A DNA stretch of 64,000 bases, taken from positions 2,480,001-2,544,000 of the forward strand of contig NZ_CP013254.1 of assembly GCF_001482365.1 (NCBI RefSeq), read 5' to 3'. A program made the position numbers and the translations under genes. Shown in pieces: positions 24,708-34,256 of the stretch. Under the pieces are notes generated by a model. That model was not told the origin of the DNA. It made no database searches and worked only from the letters and a program-made list of their open reading frames with translations. How positions within the stretch are numbered: the first letter of the stretch is position 1; each line of letters begins with the position of its first letter. The DNA comes from Kocuria flava (lineage in GTDB: Bacteria > Actinomycetota > Actinomycetes > Actinomycetales > Micrococcaceae).

Positions 24708-25267
24708 TCGTTGACGCGGCCGAGGTAGTCGCCCGTGCGGGTGTCGACCTTGACCTTCGTGCCCTGCTCGAGGAAGAGCGGGACCTGGATCTGGTAGCCG
24801 GTCTCCACGGTGGCCGGCTTGGTGCCGCCCGTGGAGCGGTCGCCCTGCAGGCCGGGCTCGGTGTAGGTGATCTCCAGCACCACGGACGGCGGCAGCTCGA
24901 CGTACAGCGGCGAGCCCTCGTGCAGGGCGACCGTCACGTTCTGGTTCTCGAGCATGAAGTGGGCGGCGTCGCCGACGACCTCGCCGGGGACGGTGATCTG
25001 GTCGTAGGTCTTGTTGTCCATGAAGACGTAGTCGGCGCCGTCCTGGTACAGGTACTGGTACTCGCTGCGGTCCACGGTGGCGGTCTCGACCTTGGCTCCG
25101 GCGTTGAAGGTCTTGTCGACCACCTTGCCGGAGGTGATGTTGCGCATCTTGGTGCGCACGAAGGCGCCGCCCTTGCCCGGCTTGACGTGCTGGAACTCGA
25201 TGATGTTCCACAGCTGGCCCTCGAGCTTGAGCACGGTGCCGTTCTTGATGTCGTTGGTGGTAGCCAC
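24704..25267 (-). CDS. efp: Elongation factor P
   Basis: A 187-residue factor, the standard length, that relieves ribosome stalling at proline stretches. Three beta-barrel domains are evident; the loop that reaches the peptidyl-transferase centre is PGKGGA (residues 30-35, tip Lys32). No modification genes are nearby. GTG start with a purine-rich GAGAGAGAA before it. A -10 box formed partly by the aroB stop codon lies about 115 bases upstream. Confidence 0.97.
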   Translation of the reverse strand: MATTNDIKNGTVLKLEGQLWNIIEFQHVKPGKGGAFVRTKMRNITSGKVVDKTFNAGAKVETATVDRSEYQYLYQDGADYVFMDNKTYDQITVPGEVVGDAAHFMLENQNVTVALHEGSPLYVELPPSVVLEITYTEPGLQGDRSTGGTKPATVETGYQIQVPLFLEQGTKVKVDTRTGDYLGRVNE

Positions 25268-25380
25268 AGGTTCTCTCTCTGTCGGTTGCGGGGGGTCGTC
25301 GGGGCGCGAGGTCGTCGTCGCCGCGCGGGGCGGCGGGCGCGGCCGGGTCGTGCGGGCCCCGCCCTCCCGGACCGCGGACC

Positions 25381-25386
25381 ATTCTA
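25381..25386 (-). promoter_or_regulatory. efp-nusB -10 box, shares TAG with aroB stop
   Basis: TAGAAT followed by GG on the minus strand. The first three bases (25386-25384) are the stop codon of aroB. Predicted start of transcription is near 25374, with a leader of about 107 bases before efp. Confidence 0.55.
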
Positions 25387-26496
25387 GCGGGGCGCGCCCT
25401 CGGCGATCTCCTGGTAGGTCGCGAAGAGGATCGCCGGGTCGGGGACCTCCAGGATCCGCGGGCGGGCCACGGCGTCGAGGACCACGAAGCGCAGGAGGTT
25501 CCCGCGGGTCTTCTTGTCCCGCTTCATCACCTCGAGCAGCCGAGGCCACTGGTCCCACCGGTAGGTCGTGGGCAGCCCCAGGGAGCCCAGGACGGTGCGG
25601 TGGCGCTCGACGACGTCGTCGGCGAGGGTGCCGGCGGTGCGGGCGAGCTCGGCGGCGAAGACCATCCCGACGGACACGGCCGCGCCGTGGCGCCACTGGT
25701 AGCGCTCGTTGTGCTCGATGGCGTGCCCGAGGGTGTGGCCGTAGTTGAGCATCTCGCGGCGGCCGGACTCGCGCAGGTCGGCGGAGACGATCCCGGCCTT
25801 CACCCGCACGCCGCGCTCCACGAGCTCGCGCACGAGCCCGGACTGCGAGTCGCGCACGGCCTGCGGATCCCCCTCGATCAGCTCGAGGATCCGCTCGTCG
25901 GCGATGAAGCCGCACTTGACGACCTCGGCCATGCCGGTGAGCAGCTCGTGCTCGGGCAGGGTCCGCAGGGTGTCGAGGTCGCACAGCACGCCGGCGGGCG
26001 GGTGGAAGGCCCCCACGAGGTTCTTGCCCTCGGCGGTGTTGATCCCGGTCTTCCCGCCCACGGCGGCGTCGACCATCCCGAGCAGGGTCGTGGGCACGTG
26101 CACCACGCGCACGCCCCGCAGCCAGGTGGCGGCCACGAAGCCCGCGACGTCGGAGACCGCGCCCCCGCCCACGGAGACCACGGCGTCGGAGCGGGTGAAG
26201 TCGTTCTGCCCCAGCACCTGCCAGCAGAACGCGGCGACCTGGACGTGCTTGCCCTCCTCGGCGTCGGGGATCTCCGCGGTGAAGGCCTGGTAGCCGCGCC
26301 CGCGCAGCTCCTCCATCACCACGTCGCCCGTGCTGCGCAGGGCCCGCGGGTGGACCACGAGCACCCGCTGGACGCGCTCGCCCAGCAGCCGGGGCAGCTG
26401 CCCGAGCAGGCCGTGGCCGACCAGCACCTCGTAGTCCTCGCCGGGGCGCTCGCCCGTGACGGGGATGGTCGTGACCGTGCCGGTGGGCTCGCTCAT
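25384..26496 (-). CDS. aroB: 3-dehydroquinate synthase
   Basis: A 370-residue NAD-dependent enzyme for the second shikimate-pathway step, DAHP to 3-dehydroquinate. The NAD/substrate motif is SVGGGAVSDVAGFVAATW (about residues 107-124); VPTTLLGMVDAAVGGKTGIN and the metal-binding histidines in NYGHTLGHAIEHN follow. It ends in TAG rather than the usual TGA. The ATG overlaps the aroK stop as ATGA. Confidence 0.97.
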   Translation of the reverse strand: MSEPTGTVTTIPVTGERPGEDYEVLVGHGLLGQLPRLLGERVQRVLVVHPRALRSTGDVVMEELRGRGYQAFTAEIPDAEEGKHVQVAAFCWQVLGQNDFTRSDAVVSVGGGAVSDVAGFVAATWLRGVRVVHVPTTLLGMVDAAVGGKTGINTAEGKNLVGAFHPPAGVLCDLDTLRTLPEHELLTGMAEVVKCGFIADERILELIEGDPQAVRDSQSGLVRELVERGVRVKAGIVSADLRESGRREMLNYGHTLGHAIEHNERYQWRHGAAVSVGMVFAAELARTAGTLADDVVERHRTVLGSLGLPTTYRWDQWPRLLEVMKRDKKTRGNLLRFVVLDAVARPRILEVPDPAILFATYQEIAEGAPR

Positions 26497-27086
26497 GAGG
26501 GGACCTCCTGGGTCGTGTCGGGGGTGGTGCGCAGACGGGTGATCCGCTCGTGCAGCTCGGCGGCGATCTCGGCGACGGGGCGGTCGCCGGTGCCGTCGAG
26601 GACGATGTCGGCGAGCTCCTCGTAGCAGCCGCGGCGGGCCTCGTAGAGCTCCTGCCAGCGCTGCTCGGGGTCCGGGCGCAGCATGGGGCGGCTGCGGCTG
26701 CCGCGGATGCGCGGCAGCACGGTGGCGGCGTCGACCTCGAGGTAGGCCACGAGCTCGTGGCGCAGCGCCTCGCGCACGGACGGGGTCATGGGCGCGCCGC
26801 CGCCCACGGAGAAGATCGCATCGGCGTGGTCGGGGTCGCGCAGCACCTCGGCGATGGTGTCGGCCTCGAGGTCGCGGAAGTACTTCTCGCCGTGCCGGGC
26901 GAAGATCTCGGCGATCACGCCGTGGCGCGAGACGATCAGCTGGTCGGCGTCGACGAAGTCGTAGCCGTAGAACTTGGCCATGTGCAGGGCGAGGAAGGAC
27001 TTCCCGGCGGCCATGGGGCCGATGAGCACCACGGGCCGCTGCGGGACGGCGCCCGTGCCGGCGGGGGCGGGGAACTGCGCGTTCAC
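26493..27086 (-). CDS. aroK: Shikimate kinase
   Basis: A 197-residue kinase. The P-loop is GPMAAGKS (23-30), Asp48 in DFVDAD binds shikimate and Mg, FRDLE (70-74) contributes the substrate arginine, FSVGGGAP is the second glycine motif and RGSRSRPML is the lid arginine region. The first 17 residues precede the usual fold. The GTG overlaps the aroC stop (GTGA) and the stop overlaps the aroB start, giving a fully coupled aroC-aroK-aroB run. Confidence 0.95.
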   Translation of the reverse strand: MNAQFPAPAGTGAVPQRPVVLIGPMAAGKSFLALHMAKFYGYDFVDADQLIVSRHGVIAEIFARHGEKYFRDLEADTIAEVLRDPDHADAIFSVGGGAPMTPSVREALRHELVAYLEVDAATVLPRIRGSRSRPMLRPDPEQRWQELYEARRGCYEELADIVLDGTGDRPVAEIAAELHERITRLRTTPDTTQEVPS

Positions 27087-28375
27087 GGCCGCTCCCCCGG
27101 CTGCTCCGCGGGGGCCACGAGGGGGTCGCCCATGTGGTCGCCCGCCGCGGGCACCTCCTCGCCGGCGTCCTCGGCCAGCTCCCCGGAGGAGGCCAGCAGG
27201 GCGGGCACGGCCGCGAGGTAGGCGTCCTTGTTGCGCACGATCTCGGCCAGGGAGTCCCCGCCGAACTTCTCGGTGACCGCCTCGGCGAGCACGAGCGCGA
27301 CCATGGCCTCGGCCACGACGCCGGCCGCGGGCACGGCGCACACGTCGGAGCGCTGGTGGTGGGCGCGGGCGGGCTCGCCGGTGGCGACGTCGACGGTGCG
27401 CAGCGCCTTCGGGACGGTGGCGATGGGCTTCATGGCCGCGCGCACGCGCAGGACGCCGCCGATCGACATCCCGCCCTCGATGCCCCCGGCGCGGTTGCTC
27501 ACGCGGTGGACGGCCCCGTCGGTCCCGCGCACGATCTCGTCGTGGGCGGCGGAGCCGGGGCGGGCGGCGGTGCGGAACCCGTCGCCGACCTCGACGCCCT
27601 TGATCGCCTGGATCCCCATGAGGGCGGCGGCCAGGCGGGAGTCCAGCCGGCGGTCCCAGTGCACGTAGGAGCCCAGCCCCGGGGGCAGGCCGTAGGCGAG
27701 GACCTCGACGACGCCGCCGAGGGTCTCCCCCGCCTTGTGGGCCTCGTCGACGGCGGCGACCATCGCCTCGGAGGTCGCCGGGTCGGCGCAGCGCAGCGGG
27801 TCGGCGTCGAGCGCGGCGACGTCGCCGGGCAGCGGCAGGCGGGCGTCCTCGGGCACGGCGACGCCGCCCACGGCCGTGGTGTGCGAGACCAGGTGCACGC
27901 CCAGGGCCTCGAGCAGCTTCGCGGCCACGGTGCCCAGGGCCACGCGCGTGGCGGTCTCGCGGGCGCTGGCGCGCTCGAGCACCGGGCGGGACTCGGCGAA
28001 GCCGTACTTCTGCATCCCGGTCAGGTCGGCGTGGCCGGGGCGGGGCCGGGTCAGGGGGGCGTTGCGGGCGCGGCCCTCGAGCACGGCGGGCTCGACCGGG
28101 TCGGCGGACATCACCTCGCGCCACTTCGGCCACTCGGTGTTGGCGATCTCGATCGCGACCGGCCCGCCCTGCGTCACGCCGTGGCGCACGCCGCCGAGCA
28201 GGCGCACCTCGTCCTGCTCGAACTTCATCCGGGCCCCGCGGCCGTAGCCGAGGCGGCGGCGGGCCAGCGCGTCGCGCACGTCCTGGCTCGTGAGGCCCAC
28301 CCCCGCCGGGACGCCCTCGATGATGCCGACGAGCGCCTCGCCGTGGGACTCGCCGGCCGTGAGCCAACGCAACAT
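27083..28375 (-). CDS. aroC: Chorismate synthase
   Basis: A 430-residue FMN-dependent enzyme making chorismate from EPSP. LTAGESHGEALVGIIEG at the N-terminus, RRRLGYGRGARM, the phosphate-binding RPGHADLTG, and SNRAGGIEGGMSIGG are all family signatures. The C-terminal 40 residues (after about 390) are an acidic extension. The ATG at 28375 is chosen because the fold starts there, with GAAAGAG upstream. It follows aroE by 56 bases. Confidence 0.97.
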   Translation of the reverse strand: MLRWLTAGESHGEALVGIIEGVPAGVGLTSQDVRDALARRRLGYGRGARMKFEQDEVRLLGGVRHGVTQGGPVAIEIANTEWPKWREVMSADPVEPAVLEGRARNAPLTRPRPGHADLTGMQKYGFAESRPVLERASARETATRVALGTVAAKLLEALGVHLVSHTTAVGGVAVPEDARLPLPGDVAALDADPLRCADPATSEAMVAAVDEAHKAGETLGGVVEVLAYGLPPGLGSYVHWDRRLDSRLAAALMGIQAIKGVEVGDGFRTAARPGSAAHDEIVRGTDGAVHRVSNRAGGIEGGMSIGGVLRVRAAMKPIATVPKALRTVDVATGEPARAHHQRSDVCAVPAAGVVAEAMVALVLAEAVTEKFGGDSLAEIVRNKDAYLAAVPALLASSGELAEDAGEEVPAAGDHMGDPLVAPAEQPGERP

Positions 28376-28431
28376 AACAACTCTTTCCGTTCGGGGTCTT
28401 CGGCGGGCGGCCCGGCGGGCCCCTCCTGCCG

Positions 28432-29331
28432 TCAGGTGCGGTTCCGGGGCACGGCCGGGGGGACGCGGATGGGCCGTCCCACCGCCGTGCACATCGCAGC
28501 GATCACGTCCTGCTCGCGGGGCAGGGGCTCGCCGAGGCTGCGGCCGGTGAACAGGCGGACCTGGTCGACCGCCTGGAAGATCAGCATATCGAGTCCGGGC
28601 GCCACCGCTCCCCCGGCCGCCGACCAGGCCCGGGCGATCGCCGAGGGCCACGGGTCGTAGGCCGCGTCGAGCAGCACCCCGGTCGTCGCGGGCGCGGCCC
28701 GCCCGAGGGCGGCGGCCAGCTCGTCGGCCCCGTGCGGGGGCAGGGTGCACACGACGACGTCGTAGCCGGCGAGGGCTCCCGTCGCCTCCTCCCACGGGCG
28801 CAGCCGCACGGGCAGCCCGAGGGCGCTCCCGGCCGCGGCGGTGCCCCCGGCGCGGGCGGAGGAGCGGACGAAGACGTCGGCGGACCGGGCCCCGAGCTCC
28901 CTGGCGGCGGCCACGGCGGCCGTGGCGGTGCCGCCGCCGCCGAGGACGGCGACGGCGGGCACGGCCGGGACGTGCCCGGCGGCGCGCACGGCCCCGACGA
29001 TCCCGGCGACGTCCGTGTTGTGCCCCAGGACCGTCCCGTCGGGGCGCAGGACGAGGGTGTTGACCACCCCGACGGCGGCGGCCAGCTCCGTCAGCTCGTC
29101 GGCGCACGCGGCCGCGGCCGCCTTCAGGGGCATCGTCACCGACAGCCCGCGCCAGGCGGGGTCGCCGCGGCGGGCGGCGACCCAGCCGGGCAGCTCCTCC
29201 TCGGCCAGCTCCTGCCGGTCGTAGGCGATCTCCTCGCCGAGCACCGCGTAGGCGGCCCGGTGCAGGTCCGGCGAGCGGGAGTGGCCGACCGGCCGGCCGA
29301 CCACGGCCGCGCGGCCGGGGCTCAGGCGCAC
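28432..29331 (-). CDS. aroE: Shikimate 5-dehydrogenase
   Basis: A 299-residue NADP-dependent reductase of the shikimate pathway. Substrate residues are seen in GRPVGHSRSPDLHRAAY, the catalytic Lys in VTMPLK, HNTD precedes the Rossmann motif LGGGGTATAAVAA, and GLDMLIFQAVDQ lies near the C-terminus. The ORF is open eight codons further up, inside mltG. GTG at 29331 is preferred because it gives the family N-terminus, with GAGG just before it. It overlaps the mltG end by ten bases. aroC follows. Confidence 0.92.
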   Translation of the reverse strand: MRLSPGRAAVVGRPVGHSRSPDLHRAAYAVLGEEIAYDRQELAEEELPGWVAARRGDPAWRGLSVTMPLKAAAAACADELTELAAAVGVVNTLVLRPDGTVLGHNTDVAGIVGAVRAAGHVPAVPAVAVLGGGGTATAAVAAARELGARSADVFVRSSARAGGTAAAGSALGLPVRLRPWEEATGALAGYDVVVCTLPPHGADELAAALGRAAPATTGVLLDAAYDPWPSAIARAWSAAGGAVAPGLDMLIFQAVDQVRLFTGRSLGEPLPREQDVIAAMCTAVGRPIRVPPAVPRNRT

Positions 29332-30557
29332 CGGCCCTCGTTCTCGCTGCACCACTGGTTGTACTCCTCGACGTTGCGCAGGTGCTCCGCGTAGGTGTCG
29401 GCGAACTTCGTCTCCCCCGTGTCGAGGTCGACGGTGACCCAGAAGTAGTAGTCCGTCTCGACGGGGTCGGCGGCGGCCTTGATGGCGGCGTCGCCCGGGG
29501 AGCCGATGGGGCCCACGGGCAGGCCCGGGTTGGCGAAGGTGTTGTACTCGTTGTCCGCGTCCCGGCGCTCCTCCTCGGAGAAGTCGTAGCCCTTCCGGCC
29601 CAGGCCGTAGGTGACGGAGGCGTCGGACTGGATGAACCCGGAGGTCTCGCCCTCGGGGTTCTCCAGGCGGTTCTCGATGGCCCCGGCGACGATGTCGTAG
29701 TGCTCCGGCTGGACCTCGAACTCGATGATCGAGCCGATGGTGAGCACCTCGAAGATCCGCTCCTCCTCGGTGATGCCGTTGGCGTCGAGGGTCCCGCGGG
29801 TGCGGTCGACCATCGTCCGCAGGGCCTCCTCGGCGGTGACGTCCAGCGGGAAGCGGTACTCCCCCGGGTGCAGCCAGCCCTCGAGGGTGGGGAAGCGGTC
29901 GGGGATCCCGAAGGTCTCGGTGTCCTCGGCGTAGGCCTCGAACTCCTCGACGGGGATGCCGGTGGACTCGCTGAGGATGGGGAAGACGTCGCTCATGCGC
30001 AGGGTCTGGGCCACGGCGGCGTAGTGGACGGCCTCGCCCTCCTCCATCAGGGCGGTGACGACGGCCTCGGAGCTCATCTCGGTGCGCAGCTCGTACTCCC
30101 CGGGCTGGATGAACTCCTGGGCGTGGTCCTCGGAGTAGGTCTCCACGAAGGTCTGGGCGTCGGCGACGATGCCCTGCTGCTCGAGGGAGGCGGCGATCTG
30201 CCCGGTGGTGGCGCCCTCGGGGACGGAGAAGGTCACGGGGTCCTTGCCGTCGCCGCGGTAGTCGCGGACCTCGAACCAGCCGAAGGTCGAGGCGAGCACG
30301 GAGACGGTGATCAGGGCCGCCAGCGAGAACAGGGCGATCGCGGTGGTCAGCGACACCCGGCCGCGCCGCTGCCGGCGGCGGACCTGCTCGGGGGTGAGCT
30401 CCTCGTGCTCGAAGGCCCCGCGCAGCCCGGAGGGCGCCGCGTCGTGCCCGGCGGGGGCGTCCAGCAGGCTGCCCAGCCGGGCGGACCCGCCGTCGGCGGC
30501 CTCCCGGGGCGCCTCGGGGCGGCGGGGGGACGCCTGGTCGTACGGGTCGTCGCTCAC
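29322..30557 (-). CDS. mltG: MltG-like endolytic murein transglycosylase
   Basis: A 411-residue membrane protein. About 65 cytoplasmic residues precede one membrane helix (about 68-92, TTAIALFSLAALITVSVL). Outside are a LysM-like region and the YceG domain, with the catalytic Glu near residue 277 in IGSIIEFEVQ and the family segment GLPVGPIGSPGDAAI. MltG cuts nascent glycan strands and is thought to set their length. The GTG start overlaps the ruvX stop, and mltG, ruvX and alaS form a common actinobacterial cluster. Confidence 0.95.
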   Translation of the reverse strand: MSDDPYDQASPRRPEAPREAADGGSARLGSLLDAPAGHDAAPSGLRGAFEHEELTPEQVRRRQRRGRVSLTTAIALFSLAALITVSVLASTFGWFEVRDYRGDGKDPVTFSVPEGATTGQIAASLEQQGIVADAQTFVETYSEDHAQEFIQPGEYELRTEMSSEAVVTALMEEGEAVHYAAVAQTLRMSDVFPILSESTGIPVEEFEAYAEDTETFGIPDRFPTLEGWLHPGEYRFPLDVTAEEALRTMVDRTRGTLDANGITEEERIFEVLTIGSIIEFEVQPEHYDIVAGAIENRLENPEGETSGFIQSDASVTYGLGRKGYDFSEEERRDADNEYNTFANPGLPVGPIGSPGDAAIKAAADPVETDYYFWVTVDLDTGETKFADTYAEHLRNVEEYNQWCSENEGRCA

Positions 30558-31201
30558 GAATGCTCTCCGTCCGGATCGGTGGTCGTCAACGGGGCCCCCG
30601 GGTCCGGGGAGGGCGCCGCGGCGGCGCCGGGCGGCCGGTGCCCGTGCGGTCCCGGGGCGGGGGCGGCGGGGCCCTCCCCATTATGGGGGACACCCCCGGG
30701 CCCGGTCCCGGAGGCGGACCCGGCCGCGGGCGTGCCGGGCTCCGTGCCGGTGGCCCGGGTCCGGTCGAGGGCGCTCTGGAGGATGGTCGCGGCCGCGACC
30801 TGGTCGACCTTGTCCATGTGCTCGCGCCGGGAGACCCCGGCCTCCAGCAGCGCCCGGTGGGCGTCGACGGTGGTCAGCCGCTCGTCGACCAGGCGCACGG
30901 GCACGGGGCGGCCCTTGGCCCGCAGCCGCCGCACGAGCGCGGCCGCCCAGTCGCGGGCCATCGCGGTGGAGGCGTTCTCGCCGCCGTCGAGGCTGCGGGG
31001 CAGCCCGACGTAGACGGCCACCGCACCGTGCTCCTGGACGAGCCCGGCGAGCAGCTTCACGTCGAAGCCCTTCCGCAGGTCCCGCTGCAGGGTCGTCAGC
31101 GGGGTCGCGAGGATCCCGTCGGGGTCGGACAGGGCGACCCCGACGCGGACGGCGCCGACGTCGACGCCCATCCGCCGTCCGCGCACCGGGGCGCCGTTCA
31201 C
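30554..31201 (-). CDS. ruvX: RuvX/YqgF family protein (Holliday-junction resolvase-like)
   Basis: A 215-residue protein. Residues 1-150 are the RNase H-like YqgF domain: MGVDVGAVRVGVALSD (first catalytic Asp), VGLPRSLDG and VRLVDERLTT, then MDKVDQVAAATIL. Homologues process the 5' end of 16S rRNA. The final 65 residues are a Pro/Gly/Ala-rich tail unlike the family core. GTGA overlaps join it to alaS upstream and mltG downstream. Confidence 0.92.
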   Translation of the reverse strand: MNGAPVRGRRMGVDVGAVRVGVALSDPDGILATPLTTLQRDLRKGFDVKLLAGLVQEHGAVAVYVGLPRSLDGGENASTAMARDWAAALVRRLRAKGRPVPVRLVDERLTTVDAHRALLEAGVSRREHMDKVDQVAAATILQSALDRTRATGTEPGTPAAGSASGTGPGGVPHNGEGPAAPAPGPHGHRPPGAAAAPSPDPGAPLTTTDPDGEHS

Positions 31202-33894
31202 GCGGGGGCGCCGCCCGTCGCGCGGGAGACCTCGGCGAGGACGGCCTCGAGGGCGGGCCCGGTCTGCGCCGGGTCCTGGCCGCCGCCCTGGGCGACGTCG
31301 TCCTTGCCGCCGCCGCCGCCGCCGAGGACCTTCGCGGCGGTGCGCACGAGCTGCCCGGCCCTCACGCCGGCCGCGCGGGCGGTCTCGGTCGTGGCCACCA
31401 GCACGAGCGGGCGGCCCTTGGCCGTGCCGGTGACGGCGACGACGAACGGCTCGGCGGTCATCCGGCCGCGCAGGTCCAGGGCGAGGGCGCGCAGGTCGTC
31501 GGGCCCGGAGACCTCGCCCAGGTCGTGGGCGAGGGCCTTGACGGGCCCGACCTGCCGGACGCCGTCGAGCAGGGACCCGGCCCGGGCCTGGAGCCTCTCC
31601 CGGCGCAGGACGGCCAGCTCCTTCTCGGCGGCCTTGAGCTTCTCGAGGGTGCCGGCCAGGCGCTCCGGCAGCTCGGCGGAGGACTGGACCTTGAGCATGT
31701 CGGTGAGCTGGTTGACGAGGGTGCGCTCGGCGGCGAGGTGGCGGAAGGAGTCCAGGCCCACGAGGGCCTCGACGCGCCGGTTGCCCGAGCCCACGGACTG
31801 CTCGGTGAGCAGGGTCAGGGACCCGATCTGGGCGGTGCCGCCCACGTGGGTGCCGCCGCACAGCTCCCGGGACCAGGCGCCGTTCATCTCCACGACGCGC
31901 ACGCGGTCGCCGTACTTCTCCCCGAACAGGCTCGTGGCGCCCATGGCCTTGGCCTCGGCCAGCGGCATCTCCTGGGTGAGGACCGCGTGGTTGGCGTGGA
32001 TCGCCGCGTTCGAGGCCTCCTCGATCTCGCGCCGCTGCTCCTCGCTCAGCCCGGCGCCCCAGGCGAAGTCGAAGCGCAGGTAGCCCTCCTTGTTGAAGGA
32101 CCCGCGCTGGACGGCCTCGGGGCCGAGGACCTCGTGCAGGGCGGCGTGGACGATGTGCGTGCCGGAGTGGGCCATCTCCCCGGCGCGGCGGCGGCCGGTG
32201 TCGACCTGGGCGAGGACCTCGGTGCCGGCCACGGCCTCGCCCTCGCGGACCACGGCGTGGTGGACGGACAGGCCCTTGACGGGCTGCTGCACGTCGGTGA
32301 CCTCGAGCACGAACCCGTCGCCGCGGATCGTGCCGGTGTCGGCGGCCTGGCCGCCGGCCTCGGCGTAGAAGGGGGTCTCGTCGAGGACGACCTCGACGCG
32401 CTCCCCGGCGGAGGCCGCCGGGACGCTCGTGCCGTCGCGCAGCAGCGCCCGCAGGACGGTGCCGGTGCGCAGCTCGTCGTAGCCGGTGAACACGGAGCCG
32501 CGCTCCTCGAGCAGGCGGCGGAACACGGAGAGGTCGGCGTGGGCGCCCTTCTTGGCGCGGGCGTCCTCCTGGGCGCGGCGGCGCTGCTCGTCCATGAGCC
32601 CGCGGAAGGCCTGCTCGTCGACGGCCACGCCGGCCTCGGCGGCCATCTCGAGGGTCAGGTCGATGGGGAAGCCGTAGGTGTCGTGCAGGGCGAACGCCTC
32701 CGCCCCGGAGACGGCGCCCCCGGTGCGGCGTGCGGCGGTGACGGCCTCCTCGAGCCGGGTGGTGCCGGACTCGACGGTCTTCAGGAACGCCCGCTCCTCG
32801 GCGTAGGCGATCCGGGAGATCCGCTCGAAGTCCTCGGCGACGTAGGGGTAGACGCCCTTCATGGCGTCGCGGGAGGCGGGCAGCAGCACGGGCAGGCACG
32901 GCTCGGTGACGCCCAGCAGGCGCATCGCGCGCACGGCCCGGCGCAGCAGCCGGCGCAGGATGTAGCCGCGGCCCTCGTTGGAGGGGCTCACCCCGTCGGC
33001 GATGAGCATCAGGGAGGAGCGGACGTGGTCGGCGACCACGCGCATGCGCACGTCGTCCTCGTAGCCCTCCTCGCCGGCGCGCTCGGTGCCGCGGTAGGTG
33101 CGCCCGGACAGCTCGGCGGCCCGGTCGAGCACGGGGCGGACCTGGTCGGTCTCGTAGAAGTTCTCGACGCCCTGCAGCAGCATCGCCAGGCGCTCGACGC
33201 CGAGGCCGGTGTCGATGTTCTGCTCCGGCAGGTCCCCGAGGATCTCGTAGTCCTTGCCGGTGCCCTCGCCGCGCTGGTACTGCATGAACACGAGGTTCCA
33301 GATCTCGATGTACCGGTCGTCGTCGACGGCCGGCCCGCCCTCCTTGCCGTAGCGGGGGCCGCGGTCGTAGAAGATCTCGGAGTCGGGACCGGCGGGGCCG
33401 GGCTGGCCGGTGTCCCAGTAGTTCTCGTCGCGGCCCATGCGCTGGATCCGCTCGGCGGGCACCCCGACGGTGTCGCGCCACAGGGCGTAGGACTCCTCGT
33501 CGCCCTCGTAGACGGTCACCCACAGCCGGTCGGGGTCGAGGCCGAAGCCGCCCCGGTCCTGGGGGGTGGTCAGCAGCTCCCAGGCCATGGGGATGGCCTT
33601 CTCCTTGAAGTAGTCGCCGAAGGAGAAGTTGCCGGCCATCTGGAAGAACGTGCCGTGGCGGGCGGTCTTGCCGACCTCGTCGATGTCGAGGGTGCGGATG
33701 CACTTCTGGATCGAGGTGGCCCGGCGGTAGGGCGGGGTCTCCTGGCCGAGGAAGTACGGGATGAAGGGCACCATGCCGGCGATGGTGAACATCGAGCCGG
33801 GCTGGGTGGAGATCAGCGAGGCGGAGGGCACCACGGTGTGGCCCTGGCCCTCGAAGTAGTCGAGCCAGCGCTTCGTGATTTCGTGAGAGAGCAT
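31198..33894 (-). CDS. alaS: Alanyl-tRNA synthetase
   Basis: An 898-residue class II synthetase. The catalytic domain begins TKRWLDYFEGQGHTVVPSAS and has RHGTFFQMAGNFSFGDYFK. The editing domain shows zinc-binding HSGTHIVHAAL and CGGTHVGG. The C-Ala domain ends with GGGGGGKDDVAQGGG. The ATG at 33894 is the family start, overlapping the stop of the preceding gene by one base (TAATG). The cluster DUF948, small membrane protein, alaS, ruvX and mltG has been conserved in many Actinobacteria. Confidence 0.98.
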   Translation of the reverse strand: MLSHEITKRWLDYFEGQGHTVVPSASLISTQPGSMFTIAGMVPFIPYFLGQETPPYRRATSIQKCIRTLDIDEVGKTARHGTFFQMAGNFSFGDYFKEKAIPMAWELLTTPQDRGGFGLDPDRLWVTVYEGDEESYALWRDTVGVPAERIQRMGRDENYWDTGQPGPAGPDSEIFYDRGPRYGKEGGPAVDDDRYIEIWNLVFMQYQRGEGTGKDYEILGDLPEQNIDTGLGVERLAMLLQGVENFYETDQVRPVLDRAAELSGRTYRGTERAGEEGYEDDVRMRVVADHVRSSLMLIADGVSPSNEGRGYILRRLLRRAVRAMRLLGVTEPCLPVLLPASRDAMKGVYPYVAEDFERISRIAYAEERAFLKTVESGTTRLEEAVTAARRTGGAVSGAEAFALHDTYGFPIDLTLEMAAEAGVAVDEQAFRGLMDEQRRRAQEDARAKKGAHADLSVFRRLLEERGSVFTGYDELRTGTVLRALLRDGTSVPAASAGERVEVVLDETPFYAEAGGQAADTGTIRGDGFVLEVTDVQQPVKGLSVHHAVVREGEAVAGTEVLAQVDTGRRRAGEMAHSGTHIVHAALHEVLGPEAVQRGSFNKEGYLRFDFAWGAGLSEEQRREIEEASNAAIHANHAVLTQEMPLAEAKAMGATSLFGEKYGDRVRVVEMNGAWSRELCGGTHVGGTAQIGSLTLLTEQSVGSGNRRVEALVGLDSFRHLAAERTLVNQLTDMLKVQSSAELPERLAGTLEKLKAAEKELAVLRRERLQARAGSLLDGVRQVGPVKALAHDLGEVSGPDDLRALALDLRGRMTAEPFVVAVTGTAKGRPLVLVATTETARAAGVRAGQLVRTAAKVLGGGGGGKDDVAQGGGQDPAQTGPALEAVLAEVSRATGGAPA

Positions 33895-34256
33895 TACCGG
33901 TGCTTTCCTTGGCGGTCGGTCGAGGGGTCGGTGGGGGCGCCGCGGTCGGGGGCGCCGAGCGCGCCGGGGGCCCCGAGCGCTCCGGGGCGGGCGCCGGGCA
34001 GCGACGACGGGCGGGCGCCGGGCGCCGGCGCGCCGAGGGAGGCGCGCAGCTCGGCCTCGCGCTCGGCCATGCCGGTGCGGACCTCGGCGGCGAAGCGGTA
34101 GAGGCGGGAGCGCCAGTCGCCGGCCCGCGCCGGGCGGGGCGCCGCGGCGCCGGGGCGCACGGCGAGGTCCTGGCCGGGGGTGCGGGCGAGGCGGGTGGCG
34201 GCGGCGCCGAGCAGGCCGCCGGCGGCGACGAGGGCGAGCTTGCCCCACAGGCTCAC
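33894..34256 (-). CDS. Small membrane protein (DUF6167-like)
   Basis: A 120-residue protein. One N-terminal membrane helix (KLALVAAGGLLGAAATRL, about 5-22) is followed by a cytoplasmic charged region (RLYRFAAEVRTGMAEREAELRASLG) and a Pro/Gly/Ala-rich tail. Proteins of this type typically lie between a DUF948 gene and alaS in Actinobacteria. Function is unknown. The GTG overlaps the DUF948 stop, and the TAA stop, the only one in the window, overlaps the alaS ATG. Confidence 0.7.
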   Translation of the reverse strand: MSLWGKLALVAAGGLLGAAATRLARTPGQDLAVRPGAAAPRPARAGDWRSRLYRFAAEVRTGMAEREAELRASLGAPAPGARPSSLPGARPGALGAPGALGAPDRGAPTDPSTDRQGKHR

